NCBI GenBank assembly: GCA_019746975.1
Contig: JAIERK010000134.1
Coordinates: 29,195-93,194, forward strand
Reading direction: 5' to 3'
DNA from: Candidatus Obscuribacterales bacterium
Lineage (GTDB): Bacteria > Cyanobacteriota > Vampirovibrionia > Obscuribacterales > Obscuribacteraceae
DNA length: 64,000 bases
This document shows positions 1-7,630 of this stretch, in pieces. Both the position numbers and the translations under genes were made by a program. How positions within the stretch are numbered: the first letter of the stretch is position 1; every line of letters starts with the position of its first letter. The notes beneath the pieces were generated by a model that was given only the letters and a program-made list of their open reading frames with translations, was not told the origin of the DNA and made no database searches.

Positions 1-1580
1 CCCTGGAGAGACTCCAGGTGTACGCTGACGAGCGAGGTATCTCTTGTGCCGAAGCTTGTCTCGAAGCACTTCGCATCGGCAACATATCACCGAAAACAAT
101 CAGCGAACTGTCGAATTTCGGCAATACGATATTCTCACGCTGGCAACCTCGCTGCCGCCCCCAACAAAAAGATCCAGAGTCCGGTCAAACCATCGGATAC
201 GAGGATCCGATCTCGGGGCTGATCACAATGATTCTGGAAGACACCGGCTATCTCCGCATGCTGGAGAATGACGCCATGAACCAGAAAGACGAGCTCGCCT
301 ACGGCAGAATAGAGAACGTTCGAGAATTGATTGCCGTCGCAAAAGAATTCGAACAGATTGCCGATGAGCCTGATCTCGAATCGTTCTTGACTCGCATTTC
401 ACTCGTCAGCGACCTCGATAAGGTCGAGGAGGGTGGCGATCAGTTGAGGCTGATGACACTTCACTCAGCGAAAGGTCTCGAATTCCCCGTCGTATTCCTA
501 ATGGGATTGGAAGAGGGCGTTCTGCCACATTCGCGCTCATACGATTCAGATACATCGATGGAAGAAGAGCGCCGGCTAATGTACGTCGGTGTCACGCGAG
601 CCGAAGATCTGCTCTATATCACAAGAGCGCGTAAGCGCACCTTCGTCGGTGCTGGCGGATTTTCATCGACTATGCTTCCTCCAAGTCGCTTTTTGAAAGA
701 GATTACTCCAGGTCTACTCACCGGATTCTATCCCGATCAAGAGGGTTATGCGGACGAGGACGGCTACTCGAGACATAAAGAGCCATCCGACGATTACGAA
801 AGCTATGACTCGTTCAGTTCGAAAACCACACGAGATGACGACCGGGGCGGATCGCGCTACGGCAACGACAGGGCCTACAGCGGCAACTCCAACTATGGCG
901 GTTCATCGAGGAGCTCCGGTTACGGCGGCAGTTCGTCGAACGACTACGGTGGGAATAACTCATCTCGCCCGTCGCAGAGCGGCGGTTCCGGCTATGGTAG
1001 CAACTCAGCCAGACCGTCGCAGAACGGCGGCGGAAGCTACGGTAACAACTCATCGCGAACGTCCCAGAATGGTGGAGGAGACTCCTCCAGATCTAGCGGC
1101 GGCTACAACAATGGCTCGCGATACGGCGGTGACGCAGGTAGAAGTTCCAACAACTCCGGAGCTCCTCGAGGCAACATTCCAGGGCGTCCAGCCGGTGGCG
1201 GGTCAAACACCACGGGCGGTGGCGCGCGGCAACCCAAGCCATCCGGACCTCAGGTTTATCGTAACGGGCAGAGAGCCGATGGTGGACGTGACGCGGGAAG
1301 AGCGGGCTACGATCAAAGAAGAGAAGCATTGCGCGCATACTCGGACAACCGATCGGGCGGAGGCCGCCCCGGCAGTCCGCAGGAGCCGCAACAAGGTCCA
1401 CCGCCAAGCAATCATGAACGACTGGTCATCGGTGATGTAGTTCAACACGCGAAATTCGGTGTGGGCAAAGTAATCGAAGTAATCGGAGAAGGCGATAAAG
1501 AGCTGTATAAGATTGAATTCGACGCGGATACGAAGCGTCTCATGGACCCGCGCTTTGCAAAACTTATAAAGCTGACCTGA
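1..1580 (+). CDS. PcrA/UvrD-type superfamily 1 DNA helicase, C-terminal part (5' end outside window)
   Basis: The frame is open from the left edge, so this is the 3' portion of a 3'-5' DNA helicase of repair and replication restart. The visible part holds the late helicase motifs: T-L-H-S-A-K-G-L-E-F (motif V region, near 460-490) and E-E-R-R-L-M-Y-V-G-V-T-R-A (motif VI, near 570-600). A Gly/Ser/Asn/Arg-rich stretch of about 200 residues follows (roughly 740-1390), with three 15-residue tandem units at 957-1091. The gene closes with a Tudor-like tail (GDVVQHAKFGVGKVIEV) typical of PcrA and UvrD and known in the family to contact RNA polymerase. The linker is far longer than the short linker in standard PcrA. 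I am confident of the family; pcrA versus uvrD cannot be settled from this part. Confidence 0.93.
   Translation, partial: LERLQVYADERGISCAEACLEALRIGNISPKTISELSNFGNTIFSRWQPRCRPQQKDPESGQTIGYEDPISGLITMILEDTGYLRMLENDAMNQKDELAYGRIENVRELIAVAKEFEQIADEPDLESFLTRISLVSDLDKVEEGGDQLRLMTLHSAKGLEFPVVFLMGLEEGVLPHSRSYDSDTSMEEERRLMYVGVTRAEDLLYITRARKRTFVGAGGFSSTMLPPSRFLKEITPGLLTGFYPDQEGYADEDGYSRHKEPSDDYESYDSFSSKTTRDDDRGGSRYGNDRAYSGNSNYGGSSRSSGYGGSSSNDYGGNNSSRPSQSGGSGYGSNSARPSQNGGGSYGNNSSRTSQNGGGDSSRSSGGYNNGSRYGGDAGRSSNNSGAPRGNIPGRPAGGGSNTTGGGARQPKPSGPQVYRNGQRADGGRDAGRAGYDQRREALRAYSDNRSGGGRPGSPQEPQQGPPPSNHERLVIGDVVQHAKFGVGKVIEVIGEGDKELYKIEFDADTKRLMDPRFAKLIKLT
957..1091 (+). repeat. Three in-frame 45-bp tandem units in the helicase linker
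   Basis: Units at 957-1001, 1002-1046 and 1047-1091 each begin with AAC-TC(A/G) and encode variants of N-S-S-R-P-S-Q-N-G-G-G-S-Y-G-N. The copies differ mostly at synonymous or similar positions. They sit inside the Gly/Ser-rich linker and look like a slippage or duplication expansion of a disordered segment. Confidence 0.75.
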
Positions 1581-1724
1581 TCGGTACCTCGATGTATGAG
1601 ACTTATTGTCTGACTGAGCTCCGTTGTTAGGACGCTCACGGATTTTGTCAGAGATTCTTGAGAGGGCGCCGCTTTCGGGCACCTGTCAAGACATGGCTCA
1701 GCTATTAATTTGGGAGGATGTACG

Positions 1725-2183
1725 GTGTCAGTAGAAAGAACCTTTGTAGCAATTAAGCCGGACGGCGTAGAGCGCGGATTGATCGGCAAGGTAATCGATA
1801 GATTCGAAAGCCGTGGGCTCAAATTAGTAGGCATGAAGCTCATGAAGCTTTCTTCCGCCAAAGCTGAAGAGCATTACGGCGAACACAAGGGCAAACCCTT
1901 CTTCGATGGACTGGTCGGCTTCATTACCTCCGGACCAATCGTAGCGATGGTTTGGGAAGGCAAGGGCGCCATAGCTCTAGCCAGAAATGTAATCGGCGCA
2001 ACAAATCCAGCGAGCGCAAATCCCGGTAGCATCCGAGGCGATCTCGCCGTCGATATCGGTCGCAACGTGGTACACGGATCAGACGGTCCGGACAGCGCCA
2101 AGCGCGAAATTTCAATCTTCTTCTCTGAAGCCGAGCTCTCGCCTGAATGGCCCAGAAGCGTAGACAAGTGGGTGGCCGAGTAA
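1725..2183 (+). CDS. ndk: Nucleoside diphosphate kinase
   Basis: Transfers the gamma phosphate between nucleoside triphosphates and diphosphates through a phosphohistidine. The product is 152 residues, the usual NDK length. It opens with [20 protein letters not shown] and carries the active-site block N-V-V-H-G-S-D-(G/S) near residue 117. The GTG at 1725 is chosen because a GGGAGG ribosome site lies at 1712-1717, 7 nt upstream; a TTG in frame at 1710 overlaps that site. It is monocistronic, 145 bp after the helicase, and is followed by a strong terminator at 2252-2284. Confidence 0.97.
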   Translation: MSVERTFVAIKPDGVERGLIGKVIDRFESRGLKLVGMKLMKLSSAKAEEHYGEHKGKPFFDGLVGFITSGPIVAMVWEGKGAIALARNVIGATNPASANPGSIRGDLAVDIGRNVVHGSDGPDSAKREISIFFSEAELSPEWPRSVDKWVAE

Positions 2184-2251
2184 CTTCATGCATTTGCCGA
2201 AGGGATGACCAAGTGACCCTGTTGGCTAACGCAGAGTTTGGAAACTTCTCG

Positions 2252-2284
2252 ACGACCACGGTACAAGTGACCGTGGTCGTTTTG
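2252..2284 (+). terminator. Rho-independent terminator after ndk
   Basis: Perfect 11-bp stem (ACGACCACGGT with ACCGTGGTCGT) around a 7-nt loop ACAAGTG, followed directly by T residues. It lies 68 bp after the ndk stop. Confidence 0.85.
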
Positions 2285-2417
2285 TTGGCTGTCGTTTCGT
2301 TGGCTGTCGGGCTGTCGGCGCCCCCTTTGGTTGCTCCCAGGTCCCCAGTGGCGCTGCCATTCGGGCTTTTGCTGAATGGGCGAAATGATTCGGAGCGTGT
2401 AGGAATACTGGAGGTTT

Positions 2418-2585
2418 ATCGCGAAGTTTGGTTCGAGTTTGGAACGAGGCGCTTAGGAAAAACGCGAGCGTTCGTCAAGTACTAGGGCGCGAACAAAGGC
2501 GCTGGGAGGGATCCGCTATGTACGTCCCTGAGTCCACTTCGATGTCGAAATAAACGCCTTGGAGAAACGGATGGCATTCGTCAAG
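2418..2585 (+). repeat. Dispersed intergenic repeat, copy A
   Basis: The segment from ATCGCGA to TTCGTCAAG recurs in inverted orientation at 54675-54855. Over the last ~136 bp I count 7 substitutions and one 2-nt length difference; the block running from GGATCCGCTATG through CCTTGGAGAAACGGA is identical. The first part is looser, and copy B carries about 11 extra bases there. No convincing ORF spans both copies. A short TTCGA-TG-TCGAA hairpin lies inside. It fills the gap between the ndk terminator and the end of the GT9 gene. It may be a MITE-like or REP-like element or a small RNA unit. Confidence 0.85.
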
Positions 2586-2689
2586 GTAAGTCGCGAAACA
2601 GCTAGACGTGAACGATCAACCTCTCCAGCGCGATGTTCCGCTCGCCTCGCGACCGATTGAACTGCTCCAGGGAGGATCCGGATCATCGC

Positions 2690-4270
2690 TTACCCGAGCA
2701 ACGTACCCGCAGCGCGCTTGATCTCGTAGAAGACCTGCGGCGGTTGAAGGTCTTTGAGGCAGGCGATGGTATCGAGTGGGCAGCGCTTTTCGAAACACGG
2801 CTGACATGACAAGCGGAGAGCCACGACTGAGCTTCTCTCACCATACGGTCCATTGCGTTTCCACGGAGTACTTCCGAATACACCGATTACATACGGATGC
2901 TCCGTTGCAGCAGCCATATGGAGAGGCCCAGTGTCCGCGCCAACTACGATGTCAGCCATCATGAATAGTGCCACGAGATCGAGCAATGAGGTGTTACCGG
3001 TGGCATCAACGATGCGCCCTGAGAGATCCTTATTTTGCAAAACGCGATCATATATATAATGATTCATTTCACGTTCTGCAGGTCCTCCAACCAGTACTAT
3101 ACGTACGTCTCGTATAGCAAGCAAAAGCCTGGCCAGTTCAGCCCATTTCTCTCGTGGCCATATCTTGGTAGCCCATGTGGTGCCGGGAATTAGTACCACT
3201 AGTGGTTCATGTCCGGTACTGTCTTCTCCGCTGGCGCTTGTCGATGCGACACCACTAGCGGTTCGCACCTCGATTTTTGTGCTCGGGGTTTGAGTACCCG
3301 ACTCTGGGAGGGAACTGGTTACATCTGTATTTCGAGAGCCATCACTGATCCCCGGAATTGGTGTCAGGACAGGGTTTTCCCGTGACGGCTCCACCCGTGG
3401 TGTCCGGATCACATCTGGTGCTGGTCCATCTGGTTGCAGCAATATCACAGTCGAATCGCCGGTTTGTTCTCCATCGGCTTGTGATATCGTCGCCGAATTG
3501 GTCGCAGAATGGTCTGACTCCAGATGTGGTTCCGCACCAGATGTGGTACTCGGCTCCATATGTGGTTGCGTGAACGGATCGGGCACGCCAACCATACTCG
3601 CATCAGTAGCGATGTGCGAAGATGACGCACCCCGCACGTTTTCCGGGGAAGATCCAACCAGAGATAGCATGCGTTTCACACTTTCTTCAGTTGGTACCGG
3701 AAGTGGAAATCTCACCCGCTCGATTTTTGAATCGGCACCACCGGTAATTCTTAAGAAAAACTCAGCGAGTGCCAGATTGTGTTCTACGACATGCATGTCG
3801 TAGGAAAAATAGTCACCCACATCCAACTTGTGAGTCATCAGCAAATCGGAAAATTCTCGCCCTTCCGAAAAACCGATTCGGATCGGAGCACCACTCATCC
3901 AGGCAATTGCACCACTCTTGAATAACCCCTGGAAATCAATAGCCACATTGAAGTTTCGGCTTTTCAGCTCGTCTCGGAATCGCTTCAGGTTGCTGGAAGG
4001 AGATAGCCACCGAATAGGGTTGCTCAGCTCTTGAGCCAACGTCTTTTTCGGAAAAATAATTACGTCATCGACTACAGGATTGTTTTGCAACAGCTCCGCG
4101 AATGGTGCCTCAACGACCCAGGACAATTTGGCATCAGGTCTTTTTTCCTTGAGACGATACGCAGCCGGAAGAGTATGCACCACGTCACCGAGGGCACTAA
4201 GTCTGATAAGGAGCACGCTCAAATCGTTATTCTGTGCGGTCAAGTTAGTTACGATCCTTAACTTTTGCAT
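2690..4270 (-). CDS. Glycosyltransferase family 9 (ADP-heptose:LPS heptosyltransferase-like) with a large disordered insert
   Basis: GT9 enzymes add heptose or related sugars to lipid A core at the cytoplasmic face. The N-terminal half begins with the hallmark LLIRLSALGDVVHTLPA near residue 19. The C-terminal half has the donor-site blocks LIPGTTWATKIWP and G-A-D-T-G-P-L-H-M-A-A-A. The product is 526 residues, about 150-180 longer than usual. The excess is a Ser/Thr/Pro/Glu-rich stretch of about 140 residues (roughly 208-355) exactly between the two Rossmann lobes. The DNA there holds three imperfect copies of CCAGATGTGGT (3519, 3536, 3555). The ATG at 4270 lacks an obvious ribosome site, so the start is uncertain by up to ~18 codons. 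It stands alone on the minus strand. Confidence 0.88.
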   Translation of the reverse strand: MQKLRIVTNLTAQNNDLSVLLIRLSALGDVVHTLPAAYRLKEKRPDAKLSWVVEAPFAELLQNNPVVDDVIIFPKKTLAQELSNPIRWLSPSSNLKRFRDELKSRNFNVAIDFQGLFKSGAIAWMSGAPIRIGFSEGREFSDLLMTHKLDVGDYFSYDMHVVEHNLALAEFFLRITGGADSKIERVRFPLPVPTEESVKRMLSLVGSSPENVRGASSSHIATDASMVGVPDPFTQPHMEPSTTSGAEPHLESDHSATNSATISQADGEQTGDSTVILLQPDGPAPDVIRTPRVEPSRENPVLTPIPGISDGSRNTDVTSSLPESGTQTPSTKIEVRTASGVASTSASGEDSTGHEPLVVLIPGTTWATKIWPREKWAELARLLLAIRDVRIVLVGGPAEREMNHYIYDRVLQNKDLSGRIVDATGNTSLLDLVALFMMADIVVGADTGPLHMAAATEHPYVIGVFGSTPWKRNGPYGERSSVVALRLSCQPCFEKRCPLDTIACLKDLQPPQVFYEIKRAAGTLLG

Positions 4271-4576
4271 TGATGATACCAGCCATCAAAACTGGTGCCG
4301 CACCACTAGTGGGGCGTTTTTGCGAAACTGTGGATGGTGGCTTGTTCGAGAATCCAGAAATATATATCCAAATGGGTAGTAAAAGATAGATCATCGGGTA
4401 CAATTACAATGCCACCTATGATGGTGGTAAGTCGCACACAATTTCTACTGAGGACGCATGGTTGACCGGGCGTCCAAAGGGATGCTTGCTCACACAAGCG
4501 TCCAAGGTACCACGAGAGCTCAGGGAAATCTGGGCAATGTGTTAGCTAAAGATCCCACATAACGAGGAGAGAAATA
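4271..4576. other. Divergent intergenic region between GT9 and the H1-like gene
   Basis: No convincing gene. It holds a palindrome CCACTAGTGG near 4303, which recurs inside the GT9 gene near 3196. A small hairpin (CCACC/GGTGG) lies at 4412-4427, just after two TACAAT words (4399-4410) that could serve as -10 elements for the downstream gene; no good -35 is visible. Confidence 0.4.
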
Positions 4577-4912
4577 ATGGCAGTGAAGAAAGCCAAAGCA
4601 GGAGCGAAAAAACCCGCTCGCAAGGCAGTCGGAGCAAAGAAAAAAGCAGCAAAACCAGTAGCCGCTAAGGCCAAACCAGCCAAAAAGGCACCTAAGGCCA
4701 AGGCCCCTAAAGCAAGAGCCGTACGTACGGTAGCTCGCGCCAAGGTTGGTGGTGATGACTTCACAAGCTACAGCGGCAAATTCACCGTTCGTCTTCCGAA
4801 GTCGCTGCACCAGGCATTGGTTGATCGCGCTGAAAGAGAAGGCGTCAGCCTCAATCTTTTCGTGACCAATGCGCTATCTCGCACAGTGGCTACCCCTGGC
4901 AAGAAGAAGTAA
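4577..4912 (+). CDS. Histone H1-like Lys/Ala-rich tail fused to a HicB/Arc-type ribbon-helix-helix domain
   Basis: The product is 111 residues. Residues 1-55 are almost only K, A, P, G and V in (K)AKKP/AKAP patterns like the C-terminal tail of histone H1 and bacterial H1-like nucleoid proteins. Residues ~62-100 (YSGKFTVRLPKSLHQALVDR, then a second helix SLNLFVTNALS) match the strand-helix-helix of HicB antitoxins and Arc/MetJ regulators. The N-terminal half probably binds DNA non-specifically and the RHH half dimerises and contacts DNA. No HicA toxin is next to it, so a chromatin-type role is more likely than an antitoxin; this is inference. GAGGAG at 4563-4568 supports the ATG, and a GNRA-loop terminator follows at 4936. 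Confidence 0.85.
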   Translation: MAVKKAKAGAKKPARKAVGAKKKAAKPVAAKAKPAKKAPKAKAPKARAVRTVARAKVGGDDFTSYSGKFTVRLPKSLHQALVDRAEREGVSLNLFVTNALSRTVATPGKKK

Positions 4913-4935
4913 GCACAATACAAAGTTCGTGCTGT

Positions 4936-4966
4936 AAGAGAGGACGCGAGTCCTCTCTTTTCTTTT
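4936..4966 (+). terminator. Rho-independent terminator after the H1-like gene
   Basis: Perfect 10-bp stem (AAGAGAGGAC with GTCCTCTCTT) closed by a GCGA tetraloop and followed by TTCTTTT, 24 bp after the stop codon. Confidence 0.9.
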
Positions 4967-5075
4967 GACAAGGTCCGGAACCGCAGACGGTAGCGACATC
5001 TGGACGACTCGACGGTCGGAACTATAGCGTAAGAAGTAACACCGCCGGCGAGGTACAAGCCTGACTTCACGGGAA

Positions 5076-5216
5076 GTGCCAGTTTCGCGTTTCTGCACGA
5101 TCCAAAACGGGCCGAGCGCAGGCGACAAGGTGAAACGGCTAGATATCGAACCAGAGCAAATCATCGATGAGTTGAACAACAACCGACAGACGAATCCGTT
5201 CAACCTGGTGTCATAA
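5076..5216 (+). CDS. Possible 46-residue small protein or gene remnant
   Basis: An open frame from GTG 5076 to TAA 5216 encodes VPVSRFCTIQNGPSAG, then DKVKRLDIEPEQIIDELNNN and a short tail. Composition and codon use look protein-like, unlike the other frames here. The frame is open for 11 codons upstream of the GTG without a better start, and the ribosome site is poor. It lies in a 670-bp gap and its stop overlaps the phased GGTGTC array. It could be a genuine small protein or the 3' relic of a larger gene. I do not recognise the family. Confidence 0.3.
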   Translation: MPVSRFCTIQNGPSAGDKVKRLDIEPEQIIDELNNNRQTNPFNLVS

Positions 5217-5255
5217 CGGTGTCAGAGTGGTGTCTTAGTGGTGCCAACTGGTGGC
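5207..5255 (+). promoter_or_regulatory. Five GGTGNC motifs phased at 11 nt (candidate operator)
   Basis: GGTGTC at 5207, 5218 and 5229, GGTGCC at 5240 and GGTGGC at 5250 give spacings of 11, 11, 11 and 10 nt, one helical turn each. The first four extend to GGTG(T/C)C(A/T). Direct 7-bp repeats with 4-bp spacers are the architecture bound by OmpR/PhoB-family regulators. The array lies ~330 bp before the aminotransferase gene at 5584. Function is inferred only from the spacing. Confidence 0.45.
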
Positions 5256-5583
5256 ATTGAGTGACTTCCGAGCAATCCGGATGCTCAATGTTTCTCTCAA
5301 AAGAGACTATAAAGTGCGGAAAACTTAAATCAGTTGAAGAATGTTGCTGATAATTTCGAAGATTTAATCAAACGAATGCACTTATTGACATCTCGGCTTA
5401 TGCGAGGGGGTAAGGCATCGACATTACCTGAAAAATCTATCATCCGAATCGTCCGGAACCTTATATCCCCACACTTTGAAGCAGTCAAGGGCGAGAGTTA
5501 GACTCTGGTCAGTTACCACCCCGCTGACGTAGCGACTCGGTTTCGAACCGTATCCTCAGCACACGATACAAGGAAACGCTTCA

Positions 5584-6804
5584 ATGGCACAACGCGTCCC
5601 AATCCTCAACCTCCGTGCACAGTACAAGCAAGTCGGAGAAACCATTGAACAGTCCGTCCTAGACGTACTCAGAAGCGGCAATTACATATTGGGAGAGCAT
5701 GTCCACGAACTCGAGAAAGATGTCGCCGCACTCTGCGGTGTCAAACACGGCGTTGGTGTAGCAAATGGCACTGATGCCTTGATCCTCAGCCTATGGTGCC
5801 TCGATATCGGCCCTGGTGACGAAGTTATCACGACGCCTTTCACATTCGCTGCCACCGTGGAAGCAATAGCTCTTCGGGGCGCGAAACCTGTGTTCGTCGA
5901 CATCGAACCGACATCATTCAACATGGATCCTCGGCTCCTCGAAAAGGCAATCACGAAAAAAACTAAAGCGATTATGCCTGTACATTTGTATGGTCTACCA
6001 TCGGATATGGAGCCTATCGTCAAGATCGCCAAGAAAGCCAAAGTGCGAATCATTGAAGACAATGCTCAGGGCATTGGCGCCACATACAGAGGCATGCCTA
6101 CAGGCAGCTTCGGCGACGTCGCCTGCATAAGCTTCTATCCGACCAAGAATCTTGGCGCTTGCGGCGACGCAGGAATGCTCGTCACCGACGACGAAAAAAT
6201 AGCGCAAAGATTGAGAACGCTGAGAGCGCACGGATCGCAAAGACGCTATTTCCACGATGAACTCGGAGTCAATAGTCGGCTCGATGAGATTCAAGCTGTC
6301 GCTTTGAGAGCAAAACTGCCATTCCTGAAAGAGTGGAACAAACGCAGAGACGGGATTGCTCGACTCTACTCCTCCGCCTTGCAGGGCTGCCCCGGCATAA
6401 CCGTGCCCGCCGTCACAGCAACCGGCCAGGCACTGTCACCACAGCAGCTCACACATGTTTGGCACCAATATACAATTCGGGTTCACTCAAACGCCAAAGA
6501 CAGATCAGCCGACAACAAAGAGCGCGAGATGCTGACAAAAGCATTGTCGGATAGAGGGATCGGCTCGATGTGCTATTACCCGGTTCCACTACATTTGCAA
6601 AAGGCGTTCTCGAACCTCGGCTACAAGCAGGGCAAATTCCCTGAGTCCGAACGCGCAGCCAACGAAGTTCTCTCACTGCCAATGTATCCAGAGCTCACAT
6701 CCGATGATGTGCTCTATGTCGCGACTGCGATCAAAGAGATCATGGGTCAGAGCTCCACAGTGGTCCCGGTCACAACAGTGGCCCCAACATTCACCGGAGC
6801 ATAA
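5584..6804 (+). CDS. DegT/DnrJ/EryC1/StrS-family sugar-nucleotide aminotransferase
   Basis: PLP enzyme transferring an amino group to a keto-sugar nucleotide in envelope or capsule glycan synthesis. The product is 406 residues. It has the family opening V-P-I-L-N-L-R-A-Q-Y, the block GVANGTDALILSLWCLDIGP, E-D-N-A-Q-G-I-G-A near 155, and the PLP lysine in F-Y-P-T-K-N-L-G-A-C-G-D-A-G near residue 187. AAGGAAA precedes the ATG. It is followed after 9 nt by an acyltransferase that probably acylates the amino sugar it makes, then a membrane glycosyltransferase. The order resembles WbpE/WbpD-type 3-amino-sugar pathways, but the exact sugar cannot be read from sequence. Confidence 0.93.
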   Translation: MAQRVPILNLRAQYKQVGETIEQSVLDVLRSGNYILGEHVHELEKDVAALCGVKHGVGVANGTDALILSLWCLDIGPGDEVITTPFTFAATVEAIALRGAKPVFVDIEPTSFNMDPRLLEKAITKKTKAIMPVHLYGLPSDMEPIVKIAKKAKVRIIEDNAQGIGATYRGMPTGSFGDVACISFYPTKNLGACGDAGMLVTDDEKIAQRLRTLRAHGSQRRYFHDELGVNSRLDEIQAVALRAKLPFLKEWNKRRDGIARLYSSALQGCPGITVPAVTATGQALSPQQLTHVWHQYTIRVHSNAKDRSADNKEREMLTKALSDRGIGSMCYYPVPLHLQKAFSNLGYKQGKFPESERAANEVLSLPMYPELTSDDVLYVATAIKEIMGQSSTVVPVTTVAPTFTGA

Positions 6805-6813
6805 CCGCCGAAA

Positions 6814-7605
6814 ATGAGAACCAAAGCACCATTCAAAGCAGCCAATGCATCAATAAGCGAAGATGCGGTGATCGGCAACAACGTCGTGATCCGCGATTTC
6901 GTTGTGATCCGTAGTGGTGCCGTCATCGGAGACGGTGTCACCATCGAGACCGGTGCGATCATCTACGAGAATGCCAAGATTGGTGCCAACTCATTCATTG
7001 GTGCACAATGCATCATCGGAGAAAGACTGGCTGCCTATCTCAAAGACGACGCGTATGAGAATCCGCCCGTCACGCTGAGCGCCGGAAGCGTTGTAAGATC
7101 AGGAACGATCATCTACGCCGGATGCACTTTCGGCGAGAATTTCCAGACGGGTAACCGTGCTGTCATACGCGAAGAAAGTCATTTCGGCAAAAATTGCAGC
7201 TTCGGTACACTGTCGCAATCCGACGGTTACATCAAGGTCGGTGACGATTGCCGCTTTCACAACAATGTTTTCATCGCAACTTACACAACCTGTGAAAACA
7301 ATGTGCATTTCTATCCGATGTCTTGCACCACGGATAGCCTGCATCCTCCGTGCCAGAAAGGTCGAGAAGGCCCATACCTTGAATCAGGCGTGATTGTAGG
7401 AGCCAGAGTCCTGCTATTGCCGAGAGTGCGAATTGGCTCAGGCGCCATTGTCGCCGGTGGTTCCGTCGTGAGCAAGAACGTCGAGCCGAATATGGTCGTG
7501 CAGGGAGTACCTGCAAAACCGATCAAACAGAAGGATGAGATTCGCTGCCATATAGAAGATCGTCCGGCATACGATGTAGCGATTGAATCGCTCAGCAAGA
7601 AATAG
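6814..7605 (+). CDS. Left-handed beta-helix (hexapeptide repeat) sugar acyltransferase
   Basis: The 263-residue product is built of [I/V/L]-G-x4 hexapeptide repeats, for example ISEDAVIGNNVVIRDFVVI and GAVIGDGVTIETGAII, and again at ~190-235 (GARVLLLPRVRIGSGAIVAG). It ends with the usual V-V-Q-G-V-P-A-K-P-I close. Such trimers transfer acetyl or acyl groups from CoA or ACP to amino sugars. Its place directly behind the aminotransferase suggests N-acylation of that product. An insert in mid-protein (FYPMSCTTDSLHPP) breaks the helix and may form the acceptor loop. The annotated ATG follows the previous stop by 9 nt, with no strong ribosome site of its own. Confidence 0.9.
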   Translation: MRTKAPFKAANASISEDAVIGNNVVIRDFVVIRSGAVIGDGVTIETGAIIYENAKIGANSFIGAQCIIGERLAAYLKDDAYENPPVTLSAGSVVRSGTIIYAGCTFGENFQTGNRAVIREESHFGKNCSFGTLSQSDGYIKVGDDCRFHNNVFIATYTTCENNVHFYPMSCTTDSLHPPCQKGREGPYLESGVIVGARVLLLPRVRIGSGAIVAGGSVVSKNVEPNMVVQGVPAKPIKQKDEIRCHIEDRPAYDVAIESLSKK

Positions 7606-7630
7606 ATCAATACAAGTTAGCGGAGTCATT

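Noticed and set aside
748..1440. 230-residue frame overlapping the helicase
   Set aside because: Out-of-frame reading of the Gly/Ser-rich linker; Arg/Thr/Ala-biased with no domain, while the helicase frame is complete.
2147..2485. 112-residue frame after ndk
   Set aside because: Starts inside ndk, runs through the terminator hairpin and ends in dispersed repeat A; composition not gene-like.
4577..4912. HicAB toxin-antitoxin pair
   Set aside because: The RHH half resembles HicB, but there is no HicA-like ORF on either side and the H1-like tail is atypical.
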